Assembly: GCF_017980685.1 (NCBI RefSeq)
Contig: NZ_JACXXO010000023.1
Location: forward strand, 1 to 64,000
DNA: 64,000 nucleotides
Source: Pseudomonas iridis
Lineage (GTDB): Bacteria > Pseudomonadota > Gammaproteobacteria > Pseudomonadales > Pseudomonadaceae
Reading direction: 5' to 3'
Below, in pieces: positions 52,474 through 61,451 of this stretch. A program made the position numbers and the translations under genes. The stretch's first letter is position 1. Each line of letters starts with the position of its first letter. The notes below the pieces were generated by a model. It saw nothing but the letters and a program-made list of their open reading frames with translations, searched no databases and had not been told where the DNA came from.

Positions 52474-53280
52474 TTACTCGAGAATCTCGACCGGCATTCC
52501 GACCTCAAGACGACCGTTGCTGTCATTCACCAGGTTCTGCCCGAACATCGCACCGTCAGCCTGCGCGCGGGTCTTTTGCAACGTCGCCAGCGGTTCGCGG
52601 TCAGCGCTGCGCTCACCGGTTTGCGGGTCGATGGTGGTGAGGATGCAGCGTGAGCACGGCTTGACCACGCGGAACTCGACGTCGCCAATGCGAATCCGCT
52701 TCCAGCCATCCTCGGCATAGGCCTCACTGCCTTCTATCACCAGATTCGGCCGAAAACGCAGCATTTCCAGCGGTCGTCCGACTTCCTGCGACAAATGCTG
52801 CAGCGATGCCTCACCGATCAGCAACAACGGAAAACCGTCGGCTAACGCGACCTGATCGTCATCCTTGCCAAAACCGGCTTGAGTCATGCGCGCGCGATCC
52901 AGAGGCATTTGCACCAGACGGGTCGGTTTACCAATGAAATCACTGACCCATTGCGCCGCCTCATCCCCTGCATCCGGCACCCGCAAGGTGTCTCGCCAAA
53001 TGGTCACGCCGCGAAGTTCGGCGTCGTTACCGGGCAAGTCGATTTCGATCGAAGCACGTTCTGGCGCACTCAGGGTCAGGCCGCCGTGGGCATTCCACAG
53101 CGCTGACAGCTGGCTCATTTTCGCTTCGGCGCGCTGAGTCAGGAAACGGCCGCTGGCTTCGTCCACCAGCATCCAGCGTCGATCGCCATCAAGCCCCAGC
53201 TTGTCCAGGTCGATCCCTTGCAGAACCTCGCCCTTGCCGGATTTCAACGGATAACGATAAAGCGCGCTCAGACGCAGCAT
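52474..53280 (-). CDS. MOSC-domain protein (YcbX-like, without ferredoxin domain)
   Basis: A 268-residue protein with an N-terminal MOSC beta-barrel domain (LSALYRYPLKSGKGE) and a C-terminal MOSC domain with the conserved Cys in VKPCSRCILTTIDPQTGE. Relatives (YcbX, mARC) bind molybdenum cofactor and reduce N-hydroxylated bases; the E. coli YcbX has an extra C-terminal 2Fe-2S domain absent here, so a separate ferredoxin partner would be needed. Start chosen at MLRLSAL with AGGGAGTTGGCC upstream. Mo-cofactor genes moeA, moaB and mobA lie 6-8 kb away. Confidence 0.85.
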   Translation of the reverse strand: MLRLSALYRYPLKSGKGEVLQGIDLDKLGLDGDRRWMLVDEASGRFLTQRAEAKMSQLSALWNAHGGLTLSAPERASIEIDLPGNDAELRGVTIWRDTLRVPDAGDEAAQWVSDFIGKPTRLVQMPLDRARMTQAGFGKDDDQVALADGFPLLLIGEASLQHLSQEVGRPLEMLRFRPNLVIEGSEAYAEDGWKRIRIGDVEFRVVKPCSRCILTTIDPQTGERSADREPLATLQKTRAQADGAMFGQNLVNDSNGRLEVGMPVEILE

Positions 53281-53370
53281 GGCCAACTCCCTGGTGGGCA
53301 AAAAAAGCCACCCTATACGAGCTTCAGCGGGTAATCAAAGACAGAGTTTGGATACTGCTGGCAATCCATG

Positions 53371-53456
53371 CAGGAGCTGCGGCACGCTGCGATCTTATGA
53401 CCTGGTTTTTAAAGATCAAAAGATCGCAGCCTCGTTTCACTCGACAGCTCCTACGG
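53371..53456. repeat. Type B repeat pair, imperfect
   Basis: CAGGAGCTGCGGCACGCTGC then GATCTT, and 20 bases later AAAGATCGCAGCCTCG and CAGCTCCTAC. The arms are inverted like other type-B elements but diverge in the middle. It lies before the MOSC gene and after cheV. Confidence 0.75.
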
Positions 53457-53473
53457 AAGTTGTGGTGTTGTGA

Positions 53474-54409
53474 TCAGGCCGGGACTTCATCAAGCATCAG
53501 GCGTTGGCGTACCACATCGACCAGTTTGTCCGGCTGGAACTTGGAGAGGAAGTTGTCGCAGCCGACCTTCTTCACCATGGATTCGTTGAAACTGCCGGAC
53601 AGGGATGTGTGCAGCACCACGTACAGACCGCGCAGGCGTGGGTCATTGCGTATTTCGGTAGTCAGGCGATAGCCGTCCATTTCCGGCATTTCCGCGTCGG
53701 TGAACACCATCAGCAGTTTGTCGGTCATGTTCACGCCGGTGTCGGCCCAGGCTTTGAGCATGTTCAGCGCCTTCAAGCCGTCGCTGGCAATGTGCATTTT
53801 CACGCCGAGCTGTCCAAGGGTGTCACGCAACTGCGAGAGCGCCACATTGGAGTCGTCCACCAGCAGCACTTCGCGGCCACGGGCGCGCTCCAGGACCGGA
53901 TCATCGAGTTTTTCGCGCGAGACTTTGGCGTTGTACGGAACGATCTCGGCGAGGACTTTCTCGACGTCGATGATTTCCACCAGTTGATCGTCGACCTTGC
54001 TGATCGCCGTCAGGTAGTGCTGACGGCCGGCGCTGGCCGGTGGCGGCAGAATGGCTTCCCAGTTCATGTTGACGATGCGATCTACACCACCAACGAGGAA
54101 GGCCTGCACCGAGCGGTTGTATTCGGTGACGATGATGGTGCTCGTCGGGCTCGGCACCAATGGACGCATGCCGATCGCTTGCGAAAGATCGATCACTGGC
54201 AACGTCTGCCCGCGCAGGTTGACCACACCGCAGACAAACGGGTGACGCTGAGGCATCAGGGTCAGCTTCGGCAGTTGCAGCACTTCCTGAACCTTGAACA
54301 CGTTGATCGCAAACAACTGGCGCCCGGCCAGTCGAAACATGAGAATTTCCAGGCGATTCTCACCCACCAGTTGCGTGCGTTGGTCTACCGTGTCGAGAAT
54401 GCCGGCCAT
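53474..54409 (-). CDS. cheV: CheV: CheW-receiver chemotaxis coupling protein
   Basis: A 311-residue chemotaxis protein with a CheW domain (about 15-165, GVVNLRGQTLPVIDLSQAIG) that links receptors to CheA, and a receiver domain (about 178-305) with Asp238 (FTDAEMPEMDG) and acidic pocket VDDSN. Start chosen at MAGILDTVD after AGGAG. A sigma-28 promoter lies 43 bases upstream, so it is expressed with flagellar and motility genes. No che operon is in the window, so this is an isolated cheV. Confidence 0.92.
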   Translation of the reverse strand: MAGILDTVDQRTQLVGENRLEILMFRLAGRQLFAINVFKVQEVLQLPKLTLMPQRHPFVCGVVNLRGQTLPVIDLSQAIGMRPLVPSPTSTIIVTEYNRSVQAFLVGGVDRIVNMNWEAILPPPASAGRQHYLTAISKVDDQLVEIIDVEKVLAEIVPYNAKVSREKLDDPVLERARGREVLLVDDSNVALSQLRDTLGQLGVKMHIASDGLKALNMLKAWADTGVNMTDKLLMVFTDAEMPEMDGYRLTTEIRNDPRLRGLYVVLHTSLSGSFNESMVKKVGCDNFLSKFQPDKLVDVVRQRLMLDEVPA

Positions 54410-54451
54410 CAATGACTCCTGGGCTTGTTCTGATGAATTCACTAAGAGGGG

Positions 54452-54478
54452 TTATCGGCTACGAATGCCGAATCTTGA
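54452..54478 (-). promoter_or_regulatory. Sigma-28 (FliA) promoter of cheV
   Basis: On the minus strand TCAAGATT (54471-54478), 11 bases, GCCGATAA (54452-54459). The -10 is a perfect match to the FliA consensus and the -35 matches TAAAGTTT at 6 of 8 positions with correct spacing. Confidence 0.8.
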
Positions 54479-54862
54479 TCCCCATGGAAATCGCTTTCAA
54501 AATGCCATATCGGGGCATTGATGTCACATTAACATCATGCTTTACTGGCGTTGAGTTTTTCATCTGCTAAAGTCTTTGCGGCGCGACCACGGTTTGCACT
54601 GTAGGTTCCCGCGTCTAAGGGATTCCCCTAGTAACAATCAGGCCCAACCTGATATTCGCAATATCCAATAGCCATTAATGTGACGCCATTCTCATTGCAT
54701 GAACGGAGTCAGGCTATTGTGTGCGATCGCAGTTCAGCGGAAAAAAACCCTCTGGAACCTCTCAGTCTGTGCTCCTGCACGTCTGGGCGCGATCTCCCGA
54801 CGATCCACGATCGTCGTCACACACGGCATCCCCTCAGTAGCCATGATGTTGTGGAGATAAGC

Positions 54863-55333
54863 ATGCCGATCGACCGTAAAGAGTGGGCGCAACGCTTCCC
54901 GGAATTTCTTGTCGAGGCTGAAACGCTCCTGGCCAAGTCCGAAGAATGCCTCAGCCATCTGCAGATGATCAGCAATGACAAAGATGCTATCGACTGCATG
55001 CTCAGCACCCTCCTCAAACTCGCAAGCAGGGCTGAAGCTCTGGCGCTTGAGGCGATTTCCGAGTTTTCCCTGCATATCTACGGCCTGCTCGATCTGGCAC
55101 AGGATCACGTGGATCTGCACGAACAGGCCCTGGATGCGCTTAAGGAATGCTTCACACTGATGGCCTGGCAGCTTGAACTGGTCGATCATAAAACCGGGCA
55201 ACTGAGCCTCGATAAAACCGAACAGACCTCACTGCTCGAAGCATTTGCCGCTCACGTCGGACAAACTCAGTTTCAACCAGCGCTGAAAACCAACCGCTTG
55301 CCATTGCTGAACTATTCGCAACGACAGGCCTGA
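54863..55333 (+). CDS. All-helical protein, possible degenerate HPt domain
   Basis: A 156-residue acidic, leucine-rich, probably all-helical protein. The section CMLSTLLKLASRAEALALEAISEFSLHIYGLLDLA aligns by eye with the helix-turn-helix around the phospho-histidine of CheA-type HPt domains, but the His-x-x-Lys-Gly core is not kept. It may have a similar fold without phosphotransfer. GGAGATAAGC precedes the ATG. It diverges from cheV, 450 bases away. Function unknown. Confidence 0.6.
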   Translation: MPIDRKEWAQRFPEFLVEAETLLAKSEECLSHLQMISNDKDAIDCMLSTLLKLASRAEALALEAISEFSLHIYGLLDLAQDHVDLHEQALDALKECFTLMAWQLELVDHKTGQLSLDKTEQTSLLEAFAAHVGQTQFQPALKTNRLPLLNYSQRQA

Positions 55334-55819
55334 TTCGGCATGACGGTGATCGTCGAGGTTGCCGGACCACACCCTCATTGTCGTAATTGCATAACTCGTA
55401 TCTGCCAGCGACAAATCAAATAAATATTCACACCGGACAACAGCGTGTATCTCCTGCCGGGCTAGGGGTTTGCCTGTGTCTGAAGAGTTCCAACTTCTGG
55501 CAATGCAGATATCAATCCAACTCAATATATCGATATTTCCATTATGGAACTCGCGTCCAACATGCCGTATTTCCTGACCCATTGGACATATATAGCAAAC
55601 GCGACCAACGGTATCTTAAGTGGTATTATGCCGCCCACTAATTGCTTCCAAGTTAATGGCACAGTGACTCCAGAGAAAGGCATCCACCCGAAGTTGGTGA
55701 TCCTGTACATTCACTGAATCACGTTGAAATTCTTAGCATTATTGGCACCCTTTACAGACAGAGACCTGCCAGCCACCGGCCGGTCTACCCGCAGCGAACA
55801 TCCATTGGCTCCATCCGTT
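55334..55819 (+). other. 486-base gap, lower GC, no supported gene
   Basis: Nothing convincing here. The text is visibly richer in A+T than its surroundings. A 57-codon frame (55544-55717) has no ribosome-binding site and no recognisable domain. The promoter of the following kinase must lie near its right end. It may be a degraded gene or a recently acquired piece. Confidence 0.4.
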
Positions 55820-56713
55820 ATGTACGCCAGCCTCAAGTCAATCACTACATGGCCTCCCTCCCGGGAAAATGCGCGTCGGTTCACACTCATACTGTGCGTC
55901 GCGGCAGCCCTTGGCAGCCTGCTGACCTACGGGTTTTCCGCGCAACTTTACCTGGGCGTTCTGTTACTGAACATTGCCGCCACCGCGTGTGTCTGGGTTC
56001 AATACCGGCTGTCACGCAAATCGATAAAATTCCAGCCACAGGAACTTGCTGACCGGCTGCTGGAAGTCCAGGAAAACGAGCGTCACCGCCTCAGCCGCGA
56101 ATTGCACGATGATATCGGCCAATTGCTGACCGCCGCCAAGCTGCAAGGCGAATGGCTCAAACGACGCATGCCGGAAGATTTGCAGGAACACTGCACCACA
56201 CTTTGCGAAACCCTCGAAGAGACGCTAAACAAAGTGCGCGATGTATCGGCCATTCTCAATCCCCGCCAGTTGACCAGCCTCGGTCTTGAGGCCAGCCTGC
56301 GAGCGCATCTGCTCAAGACATTGACCAACACCAGCGTGCACTGGAGTCTCGATTGCCAGCAGCGCCTCAATGGCATTCCGGAAGAAATGGCGGTCGCCGC
56401 TTTTCGCATCACCCAGGAAGCCGTCACCAATATTTTGCGTCATGCACAGGCGAAAAACCTGCTGATACGCGTGCAGCGCCTGCCGAAAGGCTTGACGCTG
56501 CTGATCAGTGATGACGGTCTGGGGTTCGCCCCGGCAGCCAATCCAGGTCGTGAAGGACAGCGGGGCATGGCCGGGATGGCCGAACGAATCGAGCAATTGG
56601 GTGGCACCCTTAGCGTTACCAGCGAGCCTGGCAAAGGCACTCAAATCGAAGCACTTCTCCCCTGGGCGCCGCGGGCACTCGAGCGGGCCAGTACGAATAA
56701 GGTTATGCGTTGA
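55820..56713 (+). CDS. NarL-type sensor histidine kinase (HisKA_3)
   Basis: A 297-residue membrane-anchored kinase with two N-terminal membrane segments (about 21-38 and 43-62) and almost no periplasmic loop. The HisKA_3 domain has His96 in RHRLSRELHDDIGQLL; the ATPase lobe has an N-box around FRITQEAVTNILRHA and a G-box DDGLGF. Signals would be sensed in or at the membrane. Start at the ATG giving MYASLKS; a TTG start 32 codons upstream is possible. The stop overlaps the response regulator. Confidence 0.85.
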   Translation: MYASLKSITTWPPSRENARRFTLILCVAAALGSLLTYGFSAQLYLGVLLLNIAATACVWVQYRLSRKSIKFQPQELADRLLEVQENERHRLSRELHDDIGQLLTAAKLQGEWLKRRMPEDLQEHCTTLCETLEETLNKVRDVSAILNPRQLTSLGLEASLRAHLLKTLTNTSVHWSLDCQQRLNGIPEEMAVAAFRITQEAVTNILRHAQAKNLLIRVQRLPKGLTLLISDDGLGFAPAANPGREGQRGMAGMAERIEQLGGTLSVTSEPGKGTQIEALLPWAPRALERASTNKVMR

Positions 56714-57366
56714 CTTGCAACTTACTTCTGGTGGATGACCACTCGCTGATCAGGGCCGGCGTTCGCGCTCTGGTGCTGGATATTCCCGGTTACGCGGTTA
56801 TTGGCGAAGCCAATGATGGCTCGCAGCTGCTCGAAATGGTCGAGCAGCTCAGCCCCGACATCGTGCTGTTGGATATTTCCATGAAGCAAACCGGCGGCCT
56901 GGAAGCCCTGCAACGACTCAAACGGGTGCGGCCACAGAGCAAAGTGCTGATTCTGTCGATGCACACCGATCCTGCATTGATCATGCAGGCATTGGAGTGC
57001 GGCGCTCACGGCTATCTTCTTAAAGACACCACGGCCACCGAGCTCGAACACGCCCTGGAAGCCTTGCGCAATAACGAGCGTTACCTGAGTCCGGCCATCG
57101 CCCACACCGTTATCAATCAGGCACTGACTCGCAATCAGAAGCAGCCGGAAATCGCCGAATCGCACAACCTCACGGCCCGACAACTGGAAATCCTGCGGCT
57201 GATCGTGCGTGGGAAATCCACCCGGGAAATTGCCAATGGCCTGGGCTTGAGCATCAAAACTGTCGAGACCCACCGCTCGCAGATCATGAAGCGCCTGCAA
57301 ATCTACGATGTGGCGGGCCTGGTGCTGTTCGCCGTACGCGAACAGATCATCAGTCTGGACGATTGA
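56710..57366 (+). CDS. NarL/FixJ-family response regulator
   Basis: A 218-residue regulator: receiver domain with D9-D10, phosphorylated Asp55 (VLLDISM) and Lys in GYLLKDTTA; LuxR helix-turn-helix at about 155-198 (LTARQLEILRLIVRGKSTREIANGLGLSIKTVE). It starts with TTG overlapping the kinase stop (TTGA); no better start exists because the acidic pocket is at residue 9. Partner of the preceding kinase. Its 3' end overlaps the convergent lipid kinase gene by 17 bases. Confidence 0.87.
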   Translation: MTCNLLLVDDHSLIRAGVRALVLDIPGYAVIGEANDGSQLLEMVEQLSPDIVLLDISMKQTGGLEALQRLKRVRPQSKVLILSMHTDPALIMQALECGAHGYLLKDTTATELEHALEALRNNERYLSPAIAHTVINQALTRNQKQPEIAESHNLTARQLEILRLIVRGKSTREIANGLGLSIKTVETHRSQIMKRLQIYDVAGLVLFAVREQIISLDD

Positions 57367-58267
57367 GCGCCAGATTTTCGCTCAACAGCGGCGAGTCCTT
57401 CGGCAGGTGTATCTGCAACGCCGCCGGGCGCGCCTCGAAGCGCATGCTGTCACCCTCCAGAGGTTCCCCGTCAAGATTGATGTAAAGACCCTCGGCTACC
57501 TTGATTTCAACCCAAGGCAAGCGGGTTCGGACAAACATACTGTCGATGCCGAATCCATCGCTGAGCAGGTTTTTCAATGTCCCCACCAATTCTTGCGGCG
57601 CTGGCAGGATGCTGATATCCAGCAACCCGTCGTCAGCCATCGCCTGCGGGCATAAAACATGCCCGCCGCCAGCCTGGCGACCATTGCCTATGCCCAACGC
57701 CAGCAGCTCGCCACTCCAGTGGAAATCCGGCCCCTGCAGCTCGCCATAAGCGGCGTGCAGTTCGCTGAACCGGGTCAAACCAGTGAACAGATAAGCCGCC
57801 CCGCCCAGTACCTTTTTCAGATCCTCTGAAGTATTGGCCGTGACCTGACTGCCAAAACCGCCGGTGGCCATGTTGAGGAAAATTTGCCCGCCCACTTCAC
57901 CCAGATCAATGTCACGCGGCGGTACATCGAGGAGTTCAAGCGCCTCGGCCGGCTCCAGCGGAATCCCCGCTGCGCGGGAAAAATCGTTAGCGGTACCCAA
58001 GGGCAAAAGGACAAGACTGGCTTTCCCCGGGTGGGCCGCAAGGGCTTCGGCGATGTCGCGCAACGTACCGTCTCCGCCGCCAGCGATAATTTTCGTGTAC
58101 CCGTCCGCCAATGCTTGCTCGACCCAGCGCTGGGCATCCCCCGCCTCCCATGTCAGGCGCACCGCCAATTCCCAGCCTTGCTCGCGTTTGTCCTCGACCG
58201 CGGTGCGAACCGCCTCGTTGAGTGCCTGCTTGCCATGCAGAATCAACAGTGCCCGGCGTTCACTCAT
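57350..58267 (-). CDS. yegS: YegS-type lipid kinase (diacylglycerol-kinase catalytic domain)
   Basis: A 305-residue soluble lipid kinase related to E. coli YegS, which phosphorylates phosphatidylglycerol in vitro. The nucleotide-binding GGGDGTLR is at residues 63-70, followed by LPLGTANDFSRAAGIP and NMATGGFGSQVT. An acidic C-terminal motif NLDGEPLEGD is present as in diacylglycerol kinases. Start at MSERRALL after AGGGAG. Its 3' end overlaps the response-regulator gene on the other strand. Confidence 0.9.
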   Translation of the reverse strand: MSERRALLILHGKQALNEAVRTAVEDKREQGWELAVRLTWEAGDAQRWVEQALADGYTKIIAGGGDGTLRDIAEALAAHPGKASLVLLPLGTANDFSRAAGIPLEPAEALELLDVPPRDIDLGEVGGQIFLNMATGGFGSQVTANTSEDLKKVLGGAAYLFTGLTRFSELHAAYGELQGPDFHWSGELLALGIGNGRQAGGGHVLCPQAMADDGLLDISILPAPQELVGTLKNLLSDGFGIDSMFVRTRLPWVEIKVAEGLYINLDGEPLEGDSMRFEARPAALQIHLPKDSPLLSENLALNRPD

Positions 58268-58493
58268 AGTGTCACTCCCTGAATTGAATCGGTTGAAACA
58301 TCTTGACCACCGTGGCGCGCAAAAAAGCCCTGAGAATGGCAAATAAATCCTTCGTCTGGCTAAGGCGTCCTACGCAGCGGTATTTTTTCTTACAAAACAT
58401 GAGGAAACGGCTTAATTGACCCGGCATGACAGTTGGTACACCGTGTGCGAGCGGTATCAATCATCAATCCGACTACACAAGGACGTGCACGTA

Positions 58494-58592
58494 ATGAGAG
58501 GTTACTCCAAGGGTTTTAACAATTGGAAAGAGGGCAAATATTGCAGGCAGGGGTTTGAAGCAGCAGATGGATATCTCCATGCCAAGTCGTGA
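58494..58592 (+). CDS. Possible 32-residue protein, unknown
   Basis: ATG 58494 to TGA 58590-58592; AGGA lies 12 bases upstream. The product is basic and aromatic-rich (GYSKGFNNWKEGKYCRQ). No family recognised. It sits in a 400-base gap otherwise empty before the next small gene. Coding status uncertain. Confidence 0.35.
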   Translation: MRGYSKGFNNWKEGKYCRQGFEAADGYLHAKS

Positions 58593-58683
58593 AGCCAGAA
58601 TGCCAGTGAATCCGATTGCACCCCTCGCCGGATGTCGCGCGAATCACCAGTCCGATTTCAAGAAGACCACTGGAGAAGTTGAT

Positions 58684-58878
58684 ATGGAACCTCGTGTGAC
58701 CGAACTGGAAACCCACCTCAAATATATTCGACGGGACATGGACGAAGTCCGCAGTGACGTCAGAACGATCAAACATCGTCTGGCCTACTCGGCGGGGGCA
58801 ACCGCCGTAGTGATGGGCCTGCTGGGTTGGGTGGCCAACAGCCGGTTCGACCAGCTGGTTACCCTGCTGAGCCATTGA
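58684..58878 (+). CDS. Small membrane-anchored coiled-coil protein (64 residues)
   Basis: Residues 4-35 form a charged coiled coil (VTELETHLKYIRRDMDEVRS) with a heptad-like pattern, and residues about 37-53 are a membrane segment (AYSAGATAVVMGLLGWVA). Such layout is seen in phage XhlA-like and tail-anchored proteins. The ATG has GGAGAAGTTGAT upstream; a longer frame to 58555 is possible but lacks a ribosome site. Function unknown. Confidence 0.6.
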   Translation: MEPRVTELETHLKYIRRDMDEVRSDVRTIKHRLAYSAGATAVVMGLLGWVANSRFDQLVTLLSH

Positions 58879-58939
58879 CCGGATGAAACTTTGCAGGCAC
58901 CGGCTGGATCAGCCCATGCCTGCATCTGCGAAACAGGAT

Positions 58940-60166
58940 TCAGCCCAGGAGATCACTTAGCGGGATGAAGACGACCTCGTCTCCTTCGAGCAGTGTGCGT
59001 CCCTCCAGCACTTCCACCAATCCGTCTGCCCATGCGGCGCTGCGCAGCACACCCGAGCTCTGGTTGCGGTAAATAGTCGCCCGCCCCTGCTCAAGACGGC
59101 CCCGCAGATATTCACGCCGATTACCGGCAACTGGCCAGACAAAGCCCGCTGGTACCGTGAACTTCAAAGGCTCGACGTCCTGCACCCCCTGACGTCGCAA
59201 CAGATAAGGCCGAGCCAGTAATGCAAACGTAACCAACGTCGAAGCCGGATTGCCAGGCAACCCGATAACCGGCACATTGCGGAAATGGCCGAATGTCAGC
59301 GGTTTTCCGGGCTTGATCGCTAGCTTCCAAAGGGCCAGCTCCCCTTCTTCTCGCAAGGCGATACCAAGAAAATCAGCTTCACCCACCGAGACGCCACCGG
59401 TGGAAAGAATCAGATCAACATCCTGCAACTCACCCAAACGGGCCCGGGTGGTGGCGAGATCATCCGGCAGAATACCGGCGTCGATCACTTCGCAGCCCAG
59501 ACGCTCCAACCAGCTGCACAGCAACACCCGATTGCTGTTGTAGATCTGACCCGGCCCCAGCGGCTGCCCCGGTTCGACCAATTCGTCACCGGTAGAAATC
59601 ACCGCCACGCGAACCTTGCGCACAACCTTGACGCCGGCACAGCCCAGCGAGGCAACCAACCCCTGCTCTATCGGGCCAAGCCGGGTTCCTGCCGGCAAGA
59701 TCAACTCGCCGACCGTGGTTTCCTGGCCTTGCGGACGAATGTTCTGGCCAATCTTCATCGGCTGAATGAAGCGCACGCTTGCATCGGCCTGAACCTCAGC
59801 GTTTTCCTGCATTTCCACGCAATCGGCACCCGGCGGTACCGGCGCCCCGGTGAAAATCCGCGCGCACGTGCCGGGTTTCAGGGCTTGCGGAGATTGCCCG
59901 GCGAACACTTTTTGACTGACCGTCATGGCTTCGCCCGTCCAGTCGACCAGGTTCAGCGCATAACCGTCCATTGCGCTATTCGGCCAGGGTGGCAAATCCA
60001 GGGTCGAAATCAGGTCTTCGGCCAACACTCGACCCTCGACCTGCGCCAGCGGCAAATATTCGTGCTCGGCAATCGGTGACGCATCAGCCATTCCCAGCAG
60101 ACGCGTCAGCGCAACTTCGACGGGCATCAGCGAGCCCGTCTTGCCCGGCTTACCCACGGGATTCAC
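58940..60166 (-). CDS. moeA: MoeA: molybdopterin molybdenumtransferase
   Basis: A 408-residue enzyme that inserts molybdenum into adenylylated molybdopterin. Seen: LDLPPWPNSAMDGYAL near the N-terminus, STGDELVEPGQPLGPGQIYNSN mid-protein, LSTGGVSVGEADF, and IGLPGNPASTLVTF. It probably starts with GTG at 60166, overlapping the moaB stop region by 17 bases; an ATG 13 codons later (60127) is an alternative. Co-transcribed with moaB. Confidence 0.92.
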   Translation of the reverse strand: MNPVGKPGKTGSLMPVEVALTRLLGMADASPIAEHEYLPLAQVEGRVLAEDLISTLDLPPWPNSAMDGYALNLVDWTGEAMTVSQKVFAGQSPQALKPGTCARIFTGAPVPPGADCVEMQENAEVQADASVRFIQPMKIGQNIRPQGQETTVGELILPAGTRLGPIEQGLVASLGCAGVKVVRKVRVAVISTGDELVEPGQPLGPGQIYNSNRVLLCSWLERLGCEVIDAGILPDDLATTRARLGELQDVDLILSTGGVSVGEADFLGIALREEGELALWKLAIKPGKPLTFGHFRNVPVIGLPGNPASTLVTFALLARPYLLRRQGVQDVEPLKFTVPAGFVWPVAGNRREYLRGRLEQGRATIYRNQSSGVLRSAAWADGLVEVLEGRTLLEGDEVVFIPLSDLLG

Positions 60167-60689
60167 AAGGCGCGGCCTGCTTCAGATGAGTGACAAAATT
60201 GCATGGACGGTGACGAGCGTCCAGTTGCTCACCGAGAATGCCATCCCAACCCGTGCGCACGGCGTTGGTCGAGCCTGGCAGACAGCAAACCAGCGTACCG
60301 TTGGCCAGACCGGCCAGCGCACGGGACTGCACGGTAGAGGTGCCGATATCGGCCACCGATATCTGTCGGAACAACTCGCCAAACCCATCAACTTGCTTGT
60401 CTAGCAGGCACGCCACAGCTTCCGGTGTACTGTCGCGGCCGGTGAACCCGGTGCCACCGGTAATCAGCACAACCTGCACCACATCATCGGCGATCCAGTT
60501 GGCGACTTGCGCGCGAATTTTGTAGAGGTCATCTTTAAGCAAGACCCGCGCCGCCAGATTGTGGCCGGCCGCTGCCAGGCGGTCGACAAAGACCTGGCCT
60601 GAGGTGTCGGTTTCCAGAGTACGGGTATCACTGACAGTCAGCACCGCGATATTGAGCGGCACGAAAGGTACATCAGCCTTGGCTTTCAT
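60150..60689 (-). CDS. moaB: MoaB: molybdenum cofactor biosynthesis protein B
   Basis: A 179-residue protein of the MoaB/MogA family that adenylylates molybdopterin before metal insertion. Seen: IAVLTVSDTRTLETDTSG, the substrate loop LITGGTGFTGRDSTPEAV, and CLPGSTNAVRTGWDGI. First gene of moaB-moeA; divergent from mobA, 81 bases away, so the two share a promoter region. Confidence 0.92.
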   Translation of the reverse strand: MKAKADVPFVPLNIAVLTVSDTRTLETDTSGQVFVDRLAAAGHNLAARVLLKDDLYKIRAQVANWIADDVVQVVLITGGTGFTGRDSTPEAVACLLDKQVDGFGELFRQISVADIGTSTVQSRALAGLANGTLVCCLPGSTNAVRTGWDGILGEQLDARHRPCNFVTHLKQAAPCESRG

Positions 60690-60770
60690 AGGCTCGTCCA
60701 GTTGTAGGAGAAACGGTGCGGTGTTATATCACAGCGCCCTGTTTTTTCGCCGCCCCTGTGGAGAGCTGCC

Positions 60771-61373
60771 ATGACCTTTGAGACGCAACTGCCGCCCTGC
60801 TCCATTCTGCTCCTGGCGGGCGGGCGCGGCCAACGCATGGGCGGCCAGGACAAAGGTCTGGTGCAATGGCAGGGCGAACCGTTGATTGCGCACTTGCAGC
60901 GCAAGACCCGTCCGCTGACCGATGACCTGATCATTTCCTGCAACCGCAATCGCGAGCGTTACGCGCCGCTGGCCGATCAATTGGTGGAGGATGACGAAGG
61001 CGACTTTCCAGGTCCGTTGGCCGGAATTCGCGCAGGCCTCAAAGCCGCGCGACATTCGCACTTGCTGGTATTGCCTTGCGATGTCCCGCGGATCGACGAT
61101 GCGTTGCTGCAAAGCATGCGCGAGTCAGCCAATCAGAATCCTGAAAAACCTTTAATGTTGTGGCATGACGAACATTGGGAACCGCTGTTGTGTGTGATTC
61201 CGACAGCCCTTTCATCGGCATTCGAAAACGCCTGGGACGCTGGCGAACGCAGCCCCGGTCGGGTCATGCGCGGGCTCGGTGCCATGGCACTGAAATGTCC
61301 CGACAACGACCCGCGACTGGCCAACCTCAACACTCCCGAACTGTTAAATGCTCACAACACTGTGTCAGACTGA
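60771..61373 (+). CDS. mobA: MobA: molybdenum cofactor guanylyltransferase
   Basis: A 200-residue enzyme that joins GMP to molybdenum cofactor, giving the bis-MGD form used by many reductases. The GTP-binding motif SILLLAGGRGQRMGGQDKGL is at residues 12-31, and the metal-binding Asp is in LVLPCDVPRIDDALL. Together with moeA and moaB this is a Mo-cofactor locus. Ribosome site GTGGAGAGCTGCC. Confidence 0.92.
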   Translation: MTFETQLPPCSILLLAGGRGQRMGGQDKGLVQWQGEPLIAHLQRKTRPLTDDLIISCNRNRERYAPLADQLVEDDEGDFPGPLAGIRAGLKAARHSHLLVLPCDVPRIDDALLQSMRESANQNPEKPLMLWHDEHWEPLLCVIPTALSSAFENAWDAGERSPGRVMRGLGAMALKCPDNDPRLANLNTPELLNAHNTVSD

Positions 61374-61451
61374 CACTATTCAAGGAACTCTCACGCCTTG
61401 TATACGTCTCAAGCTCAGTAACCAAAAGAATTCCCATTCGGAGACACACTC

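Noticed and set aside
55387..55641. 84-codon frame in the gap before the NarL-type kinase
   Set aside because: No ribosome-binding site, no domain, unusual composition; not supported as a gene.
58494..58878. Prophage remnant suggested by the XhlA-like small protein
   Set aside because: No other phage gene nearby; the similarity is limited to a coiled coil plus membrane segment.
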